The notes under the pieces were generated by a model. That model had not been told where the DNA came from. It did no database searches and saw only the letters and a program-made list of their open reading frames with translations. From Chryseobacterium phosphatilyticum (GTDB lineage Bacteria; Bacteroidota; Bacteroidia; Flavobacteriales; Weeksellaceae), in NCBI RefSeq assembly GCF_002899825.2, contig NZ_PPED02000001.1, positions 868,001-932,000 on the forward strand: DNA of 64,000 nt, given 5' to 3'. Shown in pieces: positions 7,569 to 17,234 of the stretch. The translations under genes were made by a program, and so were the position numbers. Position 1 is the first letter of the stretch. Every line of letters starts with the position of its first letter.

Positions 7569-10031
7569 TTATATGTCCATCTCATTTTCTTCACCATATT
7601 CTTTCCAATATTGATATTTTTGAGGATCAGCAAAGGCAGGATCTTCTTTGTAATAATGTAAAAGTCTTTCTAATGCATAGAAGTAAGGAGAATACTCCAG
7701 GGCTTTCTCGTAATGACCGATTGCCTTTTTTATGCTTTGTTTTACCCCAAAACCATGATCATAAAGAATCCCGTAATAAATGTTTGAATAGGTATCACGG
7801 TTATAATCTTTTTTTAGATAACGTTGTAGGTTAGAATAATCCCTGTTCTGATAATATATTTCAGATATATTCGCTTCATTGAATTGAAATTTCTTTTCTG
7901 CCATTTTATAATACCCGAGAGCAAGCTCATAGTCTTTCTCTACGTGTTCTCCGTAAAAATACAGATGTGCCAGATTTTCAAAGCACATTCCGTTTCCCAA
8001 TTCAGCCCCTTTTTTGTAGCATTCCAGCGCTTTCTTAATATTCTGAGGATAACCTTTTCCGTTCTGGTAGTGATAACCCAAATTATTCCATGCGTACGGT
8101 TGATCCTGTAGTGCTGCTTTTTCATAGAAATCAATTCCTTTTTTCAGATCATAAAATTCAGGAATGCTCTCATCGGTATAAATAAATCCGAGCTCAGTCA
8201 TCATCTCTCCGGCTCCACGATCGGCTCCTATGGTATATAACCGGATTGCCTCTTTAATATTTCCTTCTTTACGATATTCATTCCCTCTCGACTTTAAGGT
8301 TTCATTATCAAAAAACGTTTCAAATCCGAAACCAATTCTTTCCTGCCAGGTTTTATAAAAATCAAGGAAATATCTTTGATCTTTCCCACGCAAGTTGTAT
8401 TGTTTTTCATACAAAGCCCCCATCTCAAAATCAGAAACCTGATGAAGTTCCCTGTTTTCATCAAGGACCAACAATTGTTTTCCTTTGAAAAGGCAAAGTA
8501 ACTGCTCATGAAAATCTATCCCTTCACAGATATAATCATATAATGCACTTTTTGTATTGGTTTTCTGATCGTAATAGAACATACCTTCCGAAACGCTAAT
8601 TCGGAAAATCTCCTGTTTGCAGGATTCAATTTTTTTATAATCTTTAGATTGCGGAATAAGCCAACGATCTTCAGAGGTATAATAGATGCCGGTTCCATTC
8701 TCATTGGAAACGATAAATACATTGTTCATAAATTGTGTGAACCAATCGACATGGATGTTTTCAACGTTCTGATCAGTTAACCTGAATTGTTTTTGCTGAA
8801 TATCATACAAATACCATTTTTTATCCTTTCGGTAGGCAAAAGAAGTGTAGTTATCCAATACTGTTATTTTGTCTATTTGCGAATCGAGAAGGGTTCCGTC
8901 CGGTTTTATAATACTGATCTTCTTCTGAAATTTATGAGGGCTTACCCAATAGTATCCGTGTAAAATCGGAGACAAAACGTCCTCAGGATATTCACCAAGA
9001 AAGGTTCCTTCTGAAGTATAATACAGTCTTTTGGAAGTTCCTTTTTGTTTGAGGAAGATGAGGTTATCATAACCATACTCAAAAGGAGTTTCTGAATGAT
9101 TTGTAATGATCTTATGGTTCAGTACATTGATGACATGATAGTGTTCTTCTTTTTTTGCATTGAATAATCCTTTATACATCAGCAATTCCAGCTCATCATA
9201 CTCGCAGGGTATTGTTAATTGTCCAGTTGTAATACTGACAAGTCCCTGTTTGCCATTTATTTGTACAACACCATAGTTTTTTCCTTCGACATCAAAAGCA
9301 TCAAAAGCATCTTCATAAATGCCATCTACAGCTACTATACCATTGTTCCTTATATATCCGAATTTCTTCTCTTTCTGAATAACCGCAATCCCTTCATCGT
9401 TAAAGGCAAAAATCTCCTGATACTCGGGTTGGGATATAACTTCTCCTTTCTTATTTTTGAGTCCCCAGAGTCCATTTTCTTCAAAAGTTTCTGAAGGATT
9501 CTTAAAGATTTCTTCATTCCAGTATCCTAATCCGTATTCAATCCAATCTGTTTCCAGCATCGCTAAAAAACTATCATATCCCTTAAAGATAAAAACTTCT
9601 TTTTCCAGAGAAAGAAGATCCTGGGTTTCTTCTGCCTGAATATACAAGTTGTTTCTTTCCCTGATCACTTCAGCCCACTCTTTTGCCTGATCTTTATGAC
9701 TTTCTTCATTCATATGGAAGACGTCTGTGGCATCCATTACAAAAGTGTCATAAGGAAGGGTTTCAAGGAAATCAAACATTTTGTTCACAGGTTCACTATA
9801 GGCCTTTTTATAGTTCAGCTGATGATGATCAGCCAGAAACTGATAAAACATTCTCAGTCTGGCTACTCCTTCTTCTTTATCAAAATACAGAAGTTTTCCC
9901 TTTGCTCTGGGATTACCCGCAAATAAGGGAACAAGCAGTTCCGGAATTTCATAATTCCATTCGCCAAGATAATGAGGATATTCTTCTTTCGTCTTTGAAT
10001 CAATATTATATAAGTAAATACGATGTGCCAT
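7569..10031 (-). CDS. WG-repeat and Sel1-repeat protein
   Basis: 820 aa with no signal peptide, so probably cytoplasmic. Residues about 1-170 are not recognised. Residues about 185-330 hold WG-type repeats, for example GLWGLKNKKGEVISQPEYQE and FGYIRNNGIVAVDGIYEDAF. The C-terminal third holds Sel1-like helical repeats (ALECYKKGAELGNGMCFENL, AIRLYTIGADRGAGEMMTEL). Both repeat types mediate protein contacts; no catalytic motif is visible. It lies 11 bp downstream of the TPR gene on the same strand, so the pair is probably cotranscribed and may form a complex. Confidence 0.85.
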   Translation of the reverse strand: MAHRIYLYNIDSKTKEEYPHYLGEWNYEIPELLVPLFAGNPRAKGKLLYFDKEEGVARLRMFYQFLADHHQLNYKKAYSEPVNKMFDFLETLPYDTFVMDATDVFHMNEESHKDQAKEWAEVIRERNNLYIQAEETQDLLSLEKEVFIFKGYDSFLAMLETDWIEYGLGYWNEEIFKNPSETFEENGLWGLKNKKGEVISQPEYQEIFAFNDEGIAVIQKEKKFGYIRNNGIVAVDGIYEDAFDAFDVEGKNYGVVQINGKQGLVSITTGQLTIPCEYDELELLMYKGLFNAKKEEHYHVINVLNHKIITNHSETPFEYGYDNLIFLKQKGTSKRLYYTSEGTFLGEYPEDVLSPILHGYYWVSPHKFQKKISIIKPDGTLLDSQIDKITVLDNYTSFAYRKDKKWYLYDIQQKQFRLTDQNVENIHVDWFTQFMNNVFIVSNENGTGIYYTSEDRWLIPQSKDYKKIESCKQEIFRISVSEGMFYYDQKTNTKSALYDYICEGIDFHEQLLCLFKGKQLLVLDENRELHQVSDFEMGALYEKQYNLRGKDQRYFLDFYKTWQERIGFGFETFFDNETLKSRGNEYRKEGNIKEAIRLYTIGADRGAGEMMTELGFIYTDESIPEFYDLKKGIDFYEKAALQDQPYAWNNLGYHYQNGKGYPQNIKKALECYKKGAELGNGMCFENLAHLYFYGEHVEKDYELALGYYKMAEKKFQFNEANISEIYYQNRDYSNLQRYLKKDYNRDTYSNIYYGILYDHGFGVKQSIKKAIGHYEKALEYSPYFYALERLLHYYKEDPAFADPQKYQYWKEYGEENEMDI

Positions 10032-10042
10032 ATTTTTGCTTC

Positions 10043-12343
10043 TTACAATCCAAACTTAGAAAATAATCCGGGTTTCTTCCATGAATTTTTATATTCATCA
10101 GCAACAGGATTGTAATCGGAAAAAGAACGAACATAATCCAGAACGGCATGGGCTTCCTTAAGTTTTCCCATTTGATACAATACGATTGCTTTCGCCAATT
10201 CAACATCTTCCATCAAACTGTCATATCCCCATTCTTCAGCACTGTAAATTTTTGAAAATCTTTCGGCAAGTACGAATGTCTGTTCTTTATTATTCAATTT
10301 TGCATACACCTTAACTCCATAATGTAACCAAAGTACATAATCTTCTGCCTTCATAATTTCAGCATGTGATGCATCATATTCGCTAAAAAGAATAGCTGCA
10401 TCCTCATAATTCCCTTGAAAATAATCACTTTTCACAATCATATAAAGGGTTTTAGCCTTATCAAATATATCAATCAAAAAGTCCTTTTTATTTTCCAGAT
10501 AGGTTTTAGCCGTATGAGCAATTCCATTATAATCTTCATTTTCATTATAAATCTGCATCAAAACGTATTGTGGATTGGGTTCCAGAGGGAATCGTTTTGC
10601 TGTATGTTCATAGTAAGTTTGTCGGGTTATTCTGTCTTCTGCTTCAAAACGTTCATACAGAATTCTCTCCAAAACATTTTTTGCAGCCTCCAGATCCCTG
10701 TAGTCCTCATCATCGATCTCTCTGTTATCCAAAGTATGCTGATATAAAGAGGTTAGCATTTCTTCCACATCAGCATAAATATCAAAAGTCTCCAGAATAC
10801 CATGAACTTCAAGCTGCCGGGCCTTATTATAAAGATTTTTATAGTAAAAATTTTCTGATTCATCATAGAGATGGAAATAATTTTCTAATGCAACGGCTCC
10901 ATTTTCATAATCTTCACCATCTAACAAGGCATCAATCAGCACAAGATGAAGCTCTCCAAATTCTGAATACTGCAATCCTTCAGAAGCAGTTTCTGCTGCT
11001 GAATGTGAATCTCCCGACAGAGAATATCTGATGGCCAAATTATTACAACACATGGCTCTGGTATGCAAGTCATTGTAATAATCACTTTCAAATTTTCCCC
11101 CTTCATAATATTTTCTGAAAGCATCATAAGACTGCTGATATAGCTCTCCGATTATTTCTCCCCATTGTATTTGATCATTTTCATCTTCTATTTCATCAAT
11201 AAATTCCGACAAATAAACCCCTTCGTTATAAATATCAGAAGGATAATCAGTAAACACCGGAACTTCACCTGGCACTTCTTTATACAGGTAATATTCTGAT
11301 TCTACTTTCCTTCTCCATGCTGTTGCATTTGAAGACAATTCTACCGCTTTTCTAAGTAAAGAAACCGCCTCAGAATATTGTCCTTTTTCGTAGAGGTATG
11401 TTCCTGCAAAATGATACCCTGAAAAAAGCTCAGGGCGGGTATTAATGATTTCCAGAGCATGATGATAATAAAATTCTTCTGCAATGTTCAATAAATCCGG
11501 ATAATTCCTTTCAATAATCAGCTGATAATAAAAGACATCAGGATGACTGAATCCTTTTTGAATCAATCCGTAAAAACGCTGATGCCACTCTACCAGCTTT
11601 TCATGAATAGCTAATGCCGAATTTTCTCCTTTAATGGCTTTCAGCATCATTTTCAAAGCAAGATCCCAGGCCCCGTTTTCATACGCAATATCAGCAAGGT
11701 TAATAAGATCATACTCATTTCTGCTTATGAATGTTGTGTGTTCTTTTTCAATAATAGCCGTAAGTTCTGCTCCTGAGATTATTTTCTCACGATCGAGAAG
11801 ATAAATTTTTTTGATCCAGAAAAGAGATCTGTTTCTGTCTAGCAATTCCCGGTTATCTCCAAATTCTTTTTGGAAATAATACATACCGGCTTCCAAACTA
11901 TTCAAAAGGGCTTTGCTCTCTCCCAGTGATTCGTAAATTTTAACCAAAAAATCATATCCAAAGACAGTATTTTCAGGATCTTCAAGCATTTGTTCTGCAT
12001 AAAAGATAAACTCTTCTTTATTCTGTTCAGTAATATGTTTTTTTGTTTTACCAATCTGAGCCAAAGTATATTCATTATCTAAAGAATAGCTCAGGATACT
12101 GTAAAGTGATTTCTGATGATTGGGATTTAGTTTTAAAACTTTACGGAAATAGGGAATCATCTTTTGCTGTATGACATCGAAAACAGCTTCGTGCCCGTCA
12201 TAATACACCTTGTCATGGCTGGCAATTGCCATCAAAAATAAAATTTCTTCATCATGCGGATGAGACAGTAAGTATTCTTCACCCTCTGCAATACACTGCT
12301 CCAGCTCTCCCCTGTAAAACAGTTGCTCTAATTTGTCGTACAT
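10043..12343 (-). CDS. large TPR-repeat protein
   Basis: 766 aa, acidic, with no signal peptide or membrane span. It consists almost entirely of TPR-like helix pairs, for example AGTYLYEKGQYSEAVSLLRK near residue 315 and ETASEGLQYSEFGELHLVLI near 440. No enzyme domain is recognised. It precedes the WG/Sel1 gene by 11 bp and is the first gene of that two-gene unit. A -7-like box (CAAAATTA on the plus strand, 12438-12445) lies about 95 bp upstream, but I see no matching -33 box. Function unknown; a scaffold role is inference. Confidence 0.82.
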   Translation of the reverse strand: MYDKLEQLFYRGELEQCIAEGEEYLLSHPHDEEILFLMAIASHDKVYYDGHEAVFDVIQQKMIPYFRKVLKLNPNHQKSLYSILSYSLDNEYTLAQIGKTKKHITEQNKEEFIFYAEQMLEDPENTVFGYDFLVKIYESLGESKALLNSLEAGMYYFQKEFGDNRELLDRNRSLFWIKKIYLLDREKIISGAELTAIIEKEHTTFISRNEYDLINLADIAYENGAWDLALKMMLKAIKGENSALAIHEKLVEWHQRFYGLIQKGFSHPDVFYYQLIIERNYPDLLNIAEEFYYHHALEIINTRPELFSGYHFAGTYLYEKGQYSEAVSLLRKAVELSSNATAWRRKVESEYYLYKEVPGEVPVFTDYPSDIYNEGVYLSEFIDEIEDENDQIQWGEIIGELYQQSYDAFRKYYEGGKFESDYYNDLHTRAMCCNNLAIRYSLSGDSHSAAETASEGLQYSEFGELHLVLIDALLDGEDYENGAVALENYFHLYDESENFYYKNLYNKARQLEVHGILETFDIYADVEEMLTSLYQHTLDNREIDDEDYRDLEAAKNVLERILYERFEAEDRITRQTYYEHTAKRFPLEPNPQYVLMQIYNENEDYNGIAHTAKTYLENKKDFLIDIFDKAKTLYMIVKSDYFQGNYEDAAILFSEYDASHAEIMKAEDYVLWLHYGVKVYAKLNNKEQTFVLAERFSKIYSAEEWGYDSLMEDVELAKAIVLYQMGKLKEAHAVLDYVRSFSDYNPVADEYKNSWKKPGLFSKFGL

Positions 12344-12946
12344 ATTAATATTTTGTTCTGTAATTCTATGGTTACATTTCCTGTCTCTTTACTTTTGAGC
12401 CAGGTTTTTATTTTGTGGTATGCAAAATAAATGAAAACAAAATTAAAAAAAGCTTAAAAAGCTCATAAAATGGGAAAAAATTGAATAACGAAATTATTTT
12501 AAATTATCTATTTTTTAAAATAAACCCACAATTTCTGGCTCAAAACATCTGTTGATAGTCACCTGATCTCTAAAAATCTCTGTTCTTTACGATAATTCTT
12601 ATGAAAAAAATAATAATATTTTTTTTTCAAAGAACGCAAAAAATTCCTGTCATCAGAGCTTTTGGTCCTGTAAAATATGAACACCTGTGTTGTCAAAAAC
12701 TTTTCCGGAGAAAATTGAGGAGAAAATACTATGATAAAACCTTCACAAAATAAAGACAGGAACCAGCCTTAGATCATAATACAAAACACTGATTTTCATA
12801 AAATTACCAAACACGTCTAAAAGTATTAATTGAAAATATTATCAAATTAATAAAATAAACACATAAAATTGGCCTAATCCTTTAATTTTCAAATTTAAAG
12901 CCTTAATTTTGGGACGAAATTTAAACATTCGGATTCTTCAATTACT
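12344..12946. other. 603 bp AT-rich intergenic region
   Basis: Separates the minus-strand TPR gene from a plus-strand secreted protein gene. It contains one possible short reading frame (12601-12753, listed separately), an 8 bp inverted pair TTCCTGTC / GACAGGAA about 115 bp apart, and a TAATTTTG -7-type box at 12904-12911 that could serve the downstream gene although no good -33 box is seen. No tRNA, IS end or known riboswitch was recognised. Confidence 0.5.
12601..12753 (+). CDS. possible 50-residue basic small protein
   Basis: ATG-initiated frame of 50 codons ending in TAA. It has a hydrophobic start (KKIIIFFFQ), two adjacent Cys (CC) near residue 31 and a strongly basic end (KLFRRKLRRKYYDKTFTK). 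Nothing in it is recognised and no clear promoter precedes it. Its length is within reach of chance in AT-rich DNA. Confidence 0.2.
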   Translation: MKKIIIFFFQRTQKIPVIRAFGPVKYEHLCCQKLFRRKLRRKYYDKTFTK

Positions 12947-13720
12947 ATGTACATGAAAAAAATGATGGTTGGGCTTTCTTTGGCTCTATCTGTTACTACC
13001 ATATGCGGGCAGAAAGCCCCTGCAAAAAACAGCAGTCTGACTCTTTACAATTATCAGACTTTCAATTGTGACAACAAAGGATATTTTGACGCGACCAAAT
13101 ATAAAAAAGAAGAAATAGACGGAGTCAATAAACTTTTGTATCAATTCAATGGTGTACAGTTTGATATCCAACCCGTTTTCAAGCTTTCGAATCTTGAAGA
13201 AATCCGTAAAAATAAGGAAGAGTATCTAAAACAGCTGGAACAACAATATCAGGAAAAGAAAAAGGAATTGTACAGCCTTGAAGTCATTAATCTCCCGATG
13301 TGGAAAAAGCTCCAGCAACAGACCATCGAATCTTTTGAAAATGAGTACCAGCTAAACAAAGAAGAAATTCTCGCGTACTCCGATCCCACTACCCTGAAAG
13401 ACAGCAAATTCTATACTAGCTGTAGAGAACATATTGATGCAATATCCTCTCCCGACAGAGAAAAAATGTTTGCAGCATGGAAAAGCTATATTGAATTGAA
13501 GAGCAAAAGCAATGCTGATCCAAAGGGCGTACTGGCAAGATTCAATACCAAAATGAATGATCCTCAGAAAGAAGATTATGCTCTGATTGATATGATTGGG
13601 CTTAGTTTCCATAACTGCGCCAACAGTAGCTTCAGACAGAAAATTGATGAAGAAACCAATGCCTATAAGGACTTTGACAAAATATTTACTAAACTAAAAA
13701 GAAATTGTGATGAGCCGTAA
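12947..13720 (+). CDS. secreted hypothetical protein
   Basis: 257 aa. The N-terminus (KKMMVGLSLALSVTTICGQ) is a signal peptide. A second ATG at 12953 in the same frame may be the true start. The mature part is charged and largely helical, with a coiled-coil-prone stretch rich in Lys, Glu and Gln at about residues 83-125 (KNKEEYLKQLEQQYQEKKKE) and a few Cys. No family recognised. A hairpin terminator follows within 35 bp. Confidence 0.75.
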   Translation: MYMKKMMVGLSLALSVTTICGQKAPAKNSSLTLYNYQTFNCDNKGYFDATKYKKEEIDGVNKLLYQFNGVQFDIQPVFKLSNLEEIRKNKEEYLKQLEQQYQEKKKELYSLEVINLPMWKKLQQQTIESFENEYQLNKEEILAYSDPTTLKDSKFYTSCREHIDAISSPDREKMFAAWKSYIELKSKSNADPKGVLARFNTKMNDPQKEDYALIDMIGLSFHNCANSSFRQKIDEETNAYKDFDKIFTKLKRNCDEP

Positions 13721-13751
13721 GGTTTGTTGAAAGGTTTAAAGAAGATAATAG

Positions 13752-13778
13752 CAGTACTCTATTCGGGTACTGTTTTTT
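13752..13778 (+). terminator. rho-independent terminator of the secreted hypothetical gene
   Basis: Eight-pair stem CAGTACTC / GGGTACTG with one T-G wobble, 5-base loop, then six T. Confidence 0.75.
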
Positions 13779-13805
13779 ATTACGTTTATTATAAAATATG
13801 TACTC

Positions 13806-14267
13806 TTATATCGTCACTCCATGCGTATTCTTTACTTCAGCCATCACAAAAGTGCTATGTGTACTTCCGATAGAATCTACTGATCCCAATCTATTGAATA
13901 CAAAATCCTGGTAATGTTTCATATCCCGTACCTGAACTTTAAGGAGAAAATCAAAGTCACCGGAAATATTGTAGCATTCTGCCACTTCTTCGATATCCAG
14001 GATATCTTTCACAAACTGATGTCCTACCGATCGGTCATGAATTTTCAATTTCACCTGACAAAAAACGGTAAAACCACGATTCAGTTTTTCCGCCTCTAAA
14101 ACGGCTGCATAATGCTTGATATATCCTTCCTGTTCTAATCTTTTAACCCTTTCAAAAACGGGTGATGGGGACAGGTTTATTTCTTTGGCCAGCTCCTTTA
14201 CGGTCAGTTTAGCATTCTTTTGCAGGATTCTTAGCAGTTGAAGATCCTTCTCATCAAGTCTTTCCAC
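13806..14267 (-). CDS. Lrp/AsnC-family transcriptional regulator
   Basis: 153 aa. The N-terminal winged helix is at about residues 4-60 (LDEKDLQLLRIL, then AKEINLSPSPVFERVKRLE), followed by the RAM ligand-binding domain with the family pattern GDFDFLLKVQVRDMKHYQDF. The start must be GTG (CAC at 14265-14267), because the next in-frame upstream codons run into TAA within 10 bp and there is no ATG. It is divergent from the metE riboswitch leader, so it could also act on metE or on amino-acid genes elsewhere; that is inference. Confidence 0.9.
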   Translation of the reverse strand: MERLDEKDLQLLRILQKNAKLTVKELAKEINLSPSPVFERVKRLEQEGYIKHYAAVLEAEKLNRGFTVFCQVKLKIHDRSVGHQFVKDILDIEEVAECYNISGDFDFLLKVQVRDMKHYQDFVFNRLGSVDSIGSTHSTFVMAEVKNTHGVTI

Positions 14268-14381
14268 AGGATATTATTCTTTTTAGGGTTTATTTTTTCA
14301 AAAATAAAGAATATTTATCTTTTAAAACAATATAAAACAAAATATTATCCTTAAATCATAAAACAATACCAATTAAACAAC

Positions 14382-14410
14382 TTGATTATATATCTTTACA
14401 CCCTATTTTG
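14382..14410 (+). promoter_or_regulatory. probable promoter of the metE leader
   Basis: TTG at 14382-14384, 19 bp, then TATTTTG at 14404-14410, close to the Bacteroidota form TTTG-N19-TAnnTTTG. Transcription would start shortly before the cobalamin riboswitch. Confidence 0.5.
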
Positions 14411-14427
14411 TTCTTTAAAATACTTCA

Positions 14428-14592
14428 TCAACCGGAAGAGGTTTTACATCCCGTAGATTAATAGGGAATCGTGTGAAAATCACGAGCTGTCGCGCAACTG
14501 TAAGTAACACACCAAAGGTTTTTATCGTAGAATATCCACTGCCAAAAGCGGGAAGGATGATAAAAACTGTTACAAGCCAGGAGACCTGCCTG
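14428..14592 (+). promoter_or_regulatory. cobalamin (B12) riboswitch upstream of metE
   Basis: Conserved core elements appear in order: ATAGGGAATCGTGTGAAAAT, then CTGTCGCGCAACTGTAAGT (the B12 box of the family), then CCACTGCCAAAAGCGGGAAGG, and finally AAGCCAGGAGACCTGCC. Adenosyl- or methylcobalamin binding to this class normally switches expression off. That fits metE, the B12-independent methionine synthase, which is dispensable when B12 is available. Confidence 0.95.
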
Positions 14593-14788
14593 TTCTGAAT
14601 TGACAATGCTTTCGCGGTTTGAAGCTTTGGGTCATACAGATGATACTTTTGAACGTATTCCACCGTTAACAGGAAAATTACGTCCTTTTTGTATCTCAAC
14701 ATTTTCCCTTTGTTTCTTTCCGAAAAGTATTGTGAGGCATTCAAAAGAGCTTTTACAACCATTGTTTAATTTAAAAGTTGAAAAGAAA

Positions 14789-17098
14789 ATGCAAACACAC
14801 ATTCTTGGCTATCCGCGTATTGGTAGCAACAGAGAGCTAAAAAAAGCCTGTGAACAATACTGGGCAGGAAAAACTTCCCTTACTGAATTGCTTGAAACGG
14901 GAAAAACCATCAGTCAGCAAAACTGGAAATTACAACAGGAAGCAAAGGTTGATCTTATTCCTTGTAATGATTTCTCCTATTATGATCAGGTGTTGGATAT
15001 GACTTTAACAGTTGGTGCCATTCCTGATCGTTACCAGGAAATTGCGGTGAATGGTTCTTACTCGGAACTGGATCTGTATTTTGCAATGGCAAGAGGTCAT
15101 CAGAAAGACGGGTTGGATATTACTGCAATGGAAATGACGAAATGGTTTGATACCAATTACCATTATATTGTCCCGGAATTCCAGAAGAATCAACAATTCC
15201 GGTTATTCTCCAACAAAATTATTGAAGATTTCATCAATGCAAAAGCAACAGGGGTCAATGCAAAACCTGTGATCATCGGTCTTATTACGTATCTTCTTTT
15301 AGGAAAAGAGAAAGAAAATGGTTTTGATAAACTTGACCTCATAGAAAATCTGTTACCGGTTTATATTGAAATCCTTACAGAACTCGAAAATCACGGAGCA
15401 GAATATATTCAGTTTGATGAACCTTTCCTTGCATTAGATCTTAATGATAAGGCAAAGGAAGCCTATGAATTGGTATACAGCGAAATCAGAAAGCAATTTC
15501 CTAATTTAAAATTCATTGTCGCCACCTATTTTGAAGGGCTAAATGACAACCTTTCTCTGGCTACGTCCCTTCCTATTGATGTACTTCATATTGATCTGGC
15601 AAGAAGTCCTGAACAACTGGATGAGGTGTTATCTGTAATTCCTGATACCTTAAGCCTTTCTTTAGGAATTGTAGACGGCAGAAATATCTGGAAAAATGAC
15701 TTCGAAAAATCTCTACAGTTTATAAAAAGAGCTGCGAATAAGATTGGATCCGAAAGAATATTCATCGCTCCATCATGTTCACTACTCCACTCTCCTTTTG
15801 ATCTTGATTCAGAGAATAATGAAGATATTTTATCTCCTGAAATCAAGCAATGGCTTGCTTTTGCCAAGCAAAAAGTGCATGAAATTGTTCTCTTGAAAAA
15901 ATTAGCTTCAGGAAATCCGGATTATCCCACGTTACAATTACTGGCAGAAAACAAAAAAGCACTGGAAAATCGCAAAACATCGACCCTAATCCATAATCAG
16001 GAAGTAAAAAACCGTATTGTGATAACTACTGATGAAGATGCCCAGAGAAAGAACCCGTTTAGGGTAAGAAAAGAGATTCAGCAAAAAGAGTTGCAACTTC
16101 CATTATTTCCTACGACAACGATTGGTTCGTTTCCACAGACTAAGGAAGTCAGAGGATGGAGAGCCAAATTTAAAAAAGGGGAACTTACCGCAGAGCATTA
16201 TGATCATCTGTTGAAAAAAGAAACCGAAAGAACCATCCGGTGGCAGGAAGAAATTGGAATCGATGTGCTTGTTCACGGAGAATTTGAGCGTAACGATATG
16301 GTGGAATATTTCGGAGAACAACTTGCAGGATTCGCCTTTACCCAAAACGGGTGGGTACAAAGCTACGGAAGCCGATGTGTAAAACCTCCTGTCATTTATG
16401 GCGATGTACACCGCCCTCATCCTATGACGGTTTACTGGTCACAATATGCTCAATCACTAACCCATAAATGGGTAAAAGGAATGCTTACCGGTCCTGTTAC
16501 CATCCTGCAATGGTCTTTTGTACGGGATGATCAACCTCGTTCCTTAACTTGCAAGCAGATTGCTTTGGCTATTCGTGATGAGGTAAACGACCTTGAAAAG
16601 GCTGGAATCAGGATTATACAGATTGATGAACCAGCTATCAGAGAAGGGCTTCCGTTGAGAAAATCGGAGTGGCAGAATTATCTGCAATGGGCAGTGGAAG
16701 CTTTCAGAATTTCAGCAAGTGGTGTTGAAGATTCAACACAAATCCATACCCATATGTGCTATTCGGAATTCAATGACATTATCAAGAATATTGCAGACAT
16801 GGATGCCGATGTTATTACGATTGAATGTTCCAGAAGCCAGATGGAACTGTTAAATGCCTTCGCAGATTTCAAATATCCAAATGAGATTGGACCGGGTGTA
16901 TATGACATCCACTCTCCAAGAGTGCCATCCAAAGAAGAAATGCTTGAATTACTGAAAAAAGCACAAGCAGTAATTCCTGCTCAACAGCTGTGGGTAAATC
17001 CGGACTGTGGTTTGAAAACACGCCACTGGGATGAGACAGAAAAAGCACTTAAAGCCATGGTAGAAGCTTCAAAAGAGGCAAGCCTTACTTTCGCATAA
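14789..17098 (+). CDS. metE: 5-methyltetrahydropteroyltriglutamate-homocysteine methyltransferase (MetE)
   Basis: 769 aa from the ATG that begins MQTHILGYPRIGSNRELKKA, the usual MetE N-terminus. It is a duplicated TIM barrel. The C-terminal half carries the zinc ligands in HTHMCYSEF and NPDCGLKTRHW and the folate/substrate segment TTTIGSFPQTKEVRGWRAKF. It makes methionine from homocysteine without B12 in the cytoplasm. The frame stays open upstream to a TTG at 14600, but that extension matches nothing in MetE, so I start at 14789. It is controlled by the cobalamin riboswitch and ends at a strong terminator. Confidence 0.95.
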   Translation: MQTHILGYPRIGSNRELKKACEQYWAGKTSLTELLETGKTISQQNWKLQQEAKVDLIPCNDFSYYDQVLDMTLTVGAIPDRYQEIAVNGSYSELDLYFAMARGHQKDGLDITAMEMTKWFDTNYHYIVPEFQKNQQFRLFSNKIIEDFINAKATGVNAKPVIIGLITYLLLGKEKENGFDKLDLIENLLPVYIEILTELENHGAEYIQFDEPFLALDLNDKAKEAYELVYSEIRKQFPNLKFIVATYFEGLNDNLSLATSLPIDVLHIDLARSPEQLDEVLSVIPDTLSLSLGIVDGRNIWKNDFEKSLQFIKRAANKIGSERIFIAPSCSLLHSPFDLDSENNEDILSPEIKQWLAFAKQKVHEIVLLKKLASGNPDYPTLQLLAENKKALENRKTSTLIHNQEVKNRIVITTDEDAQRKNPFRVRKEIQQKELQLPLFPTTTIGSFPQTKEVRGWRAKFKKGELTAEHYDHLLKKETERTIRWQEEIGIDVLVHGEFERNDMVEYFGEQLAGFAFTQNGWVQSYGSRCVKPPVIYGDVHRPHPMTVYWSQYAQSLTHKWVKGMLTGPVTILQWSFVRDDQPRSLTCKQIALAIRDEVNDLEKAGIRIIQIDEPAIREGLPLRKSEWQNYLQWAVEAFRISASGVEDSTQIHTHMCYSEFNDIIKNIADMDADVITIECSRSQMELLNAFADFKYPNEIGPGVYDIHSPRVPSKEEMLELLKKAQAVIPAQQLWVNPDCGLKTRHWDETEKALKAMVEASKEASLTFA

Positions 17099-17129
17099 AT
17101 TCACTTAGTTTTTAATTACGTATTTCTTG

Positions 17130-17157
17130 AAGCAGGAGTCATCTCCTGCTTTTTTAT
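17130..17157 (+). terminator. metE terminator
   Basis: Perfect stem AGCAGGAG / CTCCTGCT with a short loop followed by six T. Confidence 0.85.
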
Positions 17158-17234
17158 TTGATATTATTTAAAAATATTTCTCTCTTATGAATAAAAATTT
17201 GATGTACATTTGACCTGCGAATAACCAACCCAAA

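Noticed and set aside
13352..13612. Minus-strand frame of 86 codons opposite the secreted hypothetical protein
   Set aside because: Shadow frame without start context; the plus-strand gene has a signal peptide and a terminator.
14415..14762. 115-codon minus-strand frame antisense to the riboswitch
   Set aside because: It lies across the conserved cobalamin riboswitch and has no family features; it is a by-product of the structured RNA sequence.
14600..14788. TTG/ATG extension of MetE as the true N-terminus
   Set aside because: The MetE family begins at MQTHILGYPRIG; the extra 63 residues have no counterpart. Kept only as a leader question.
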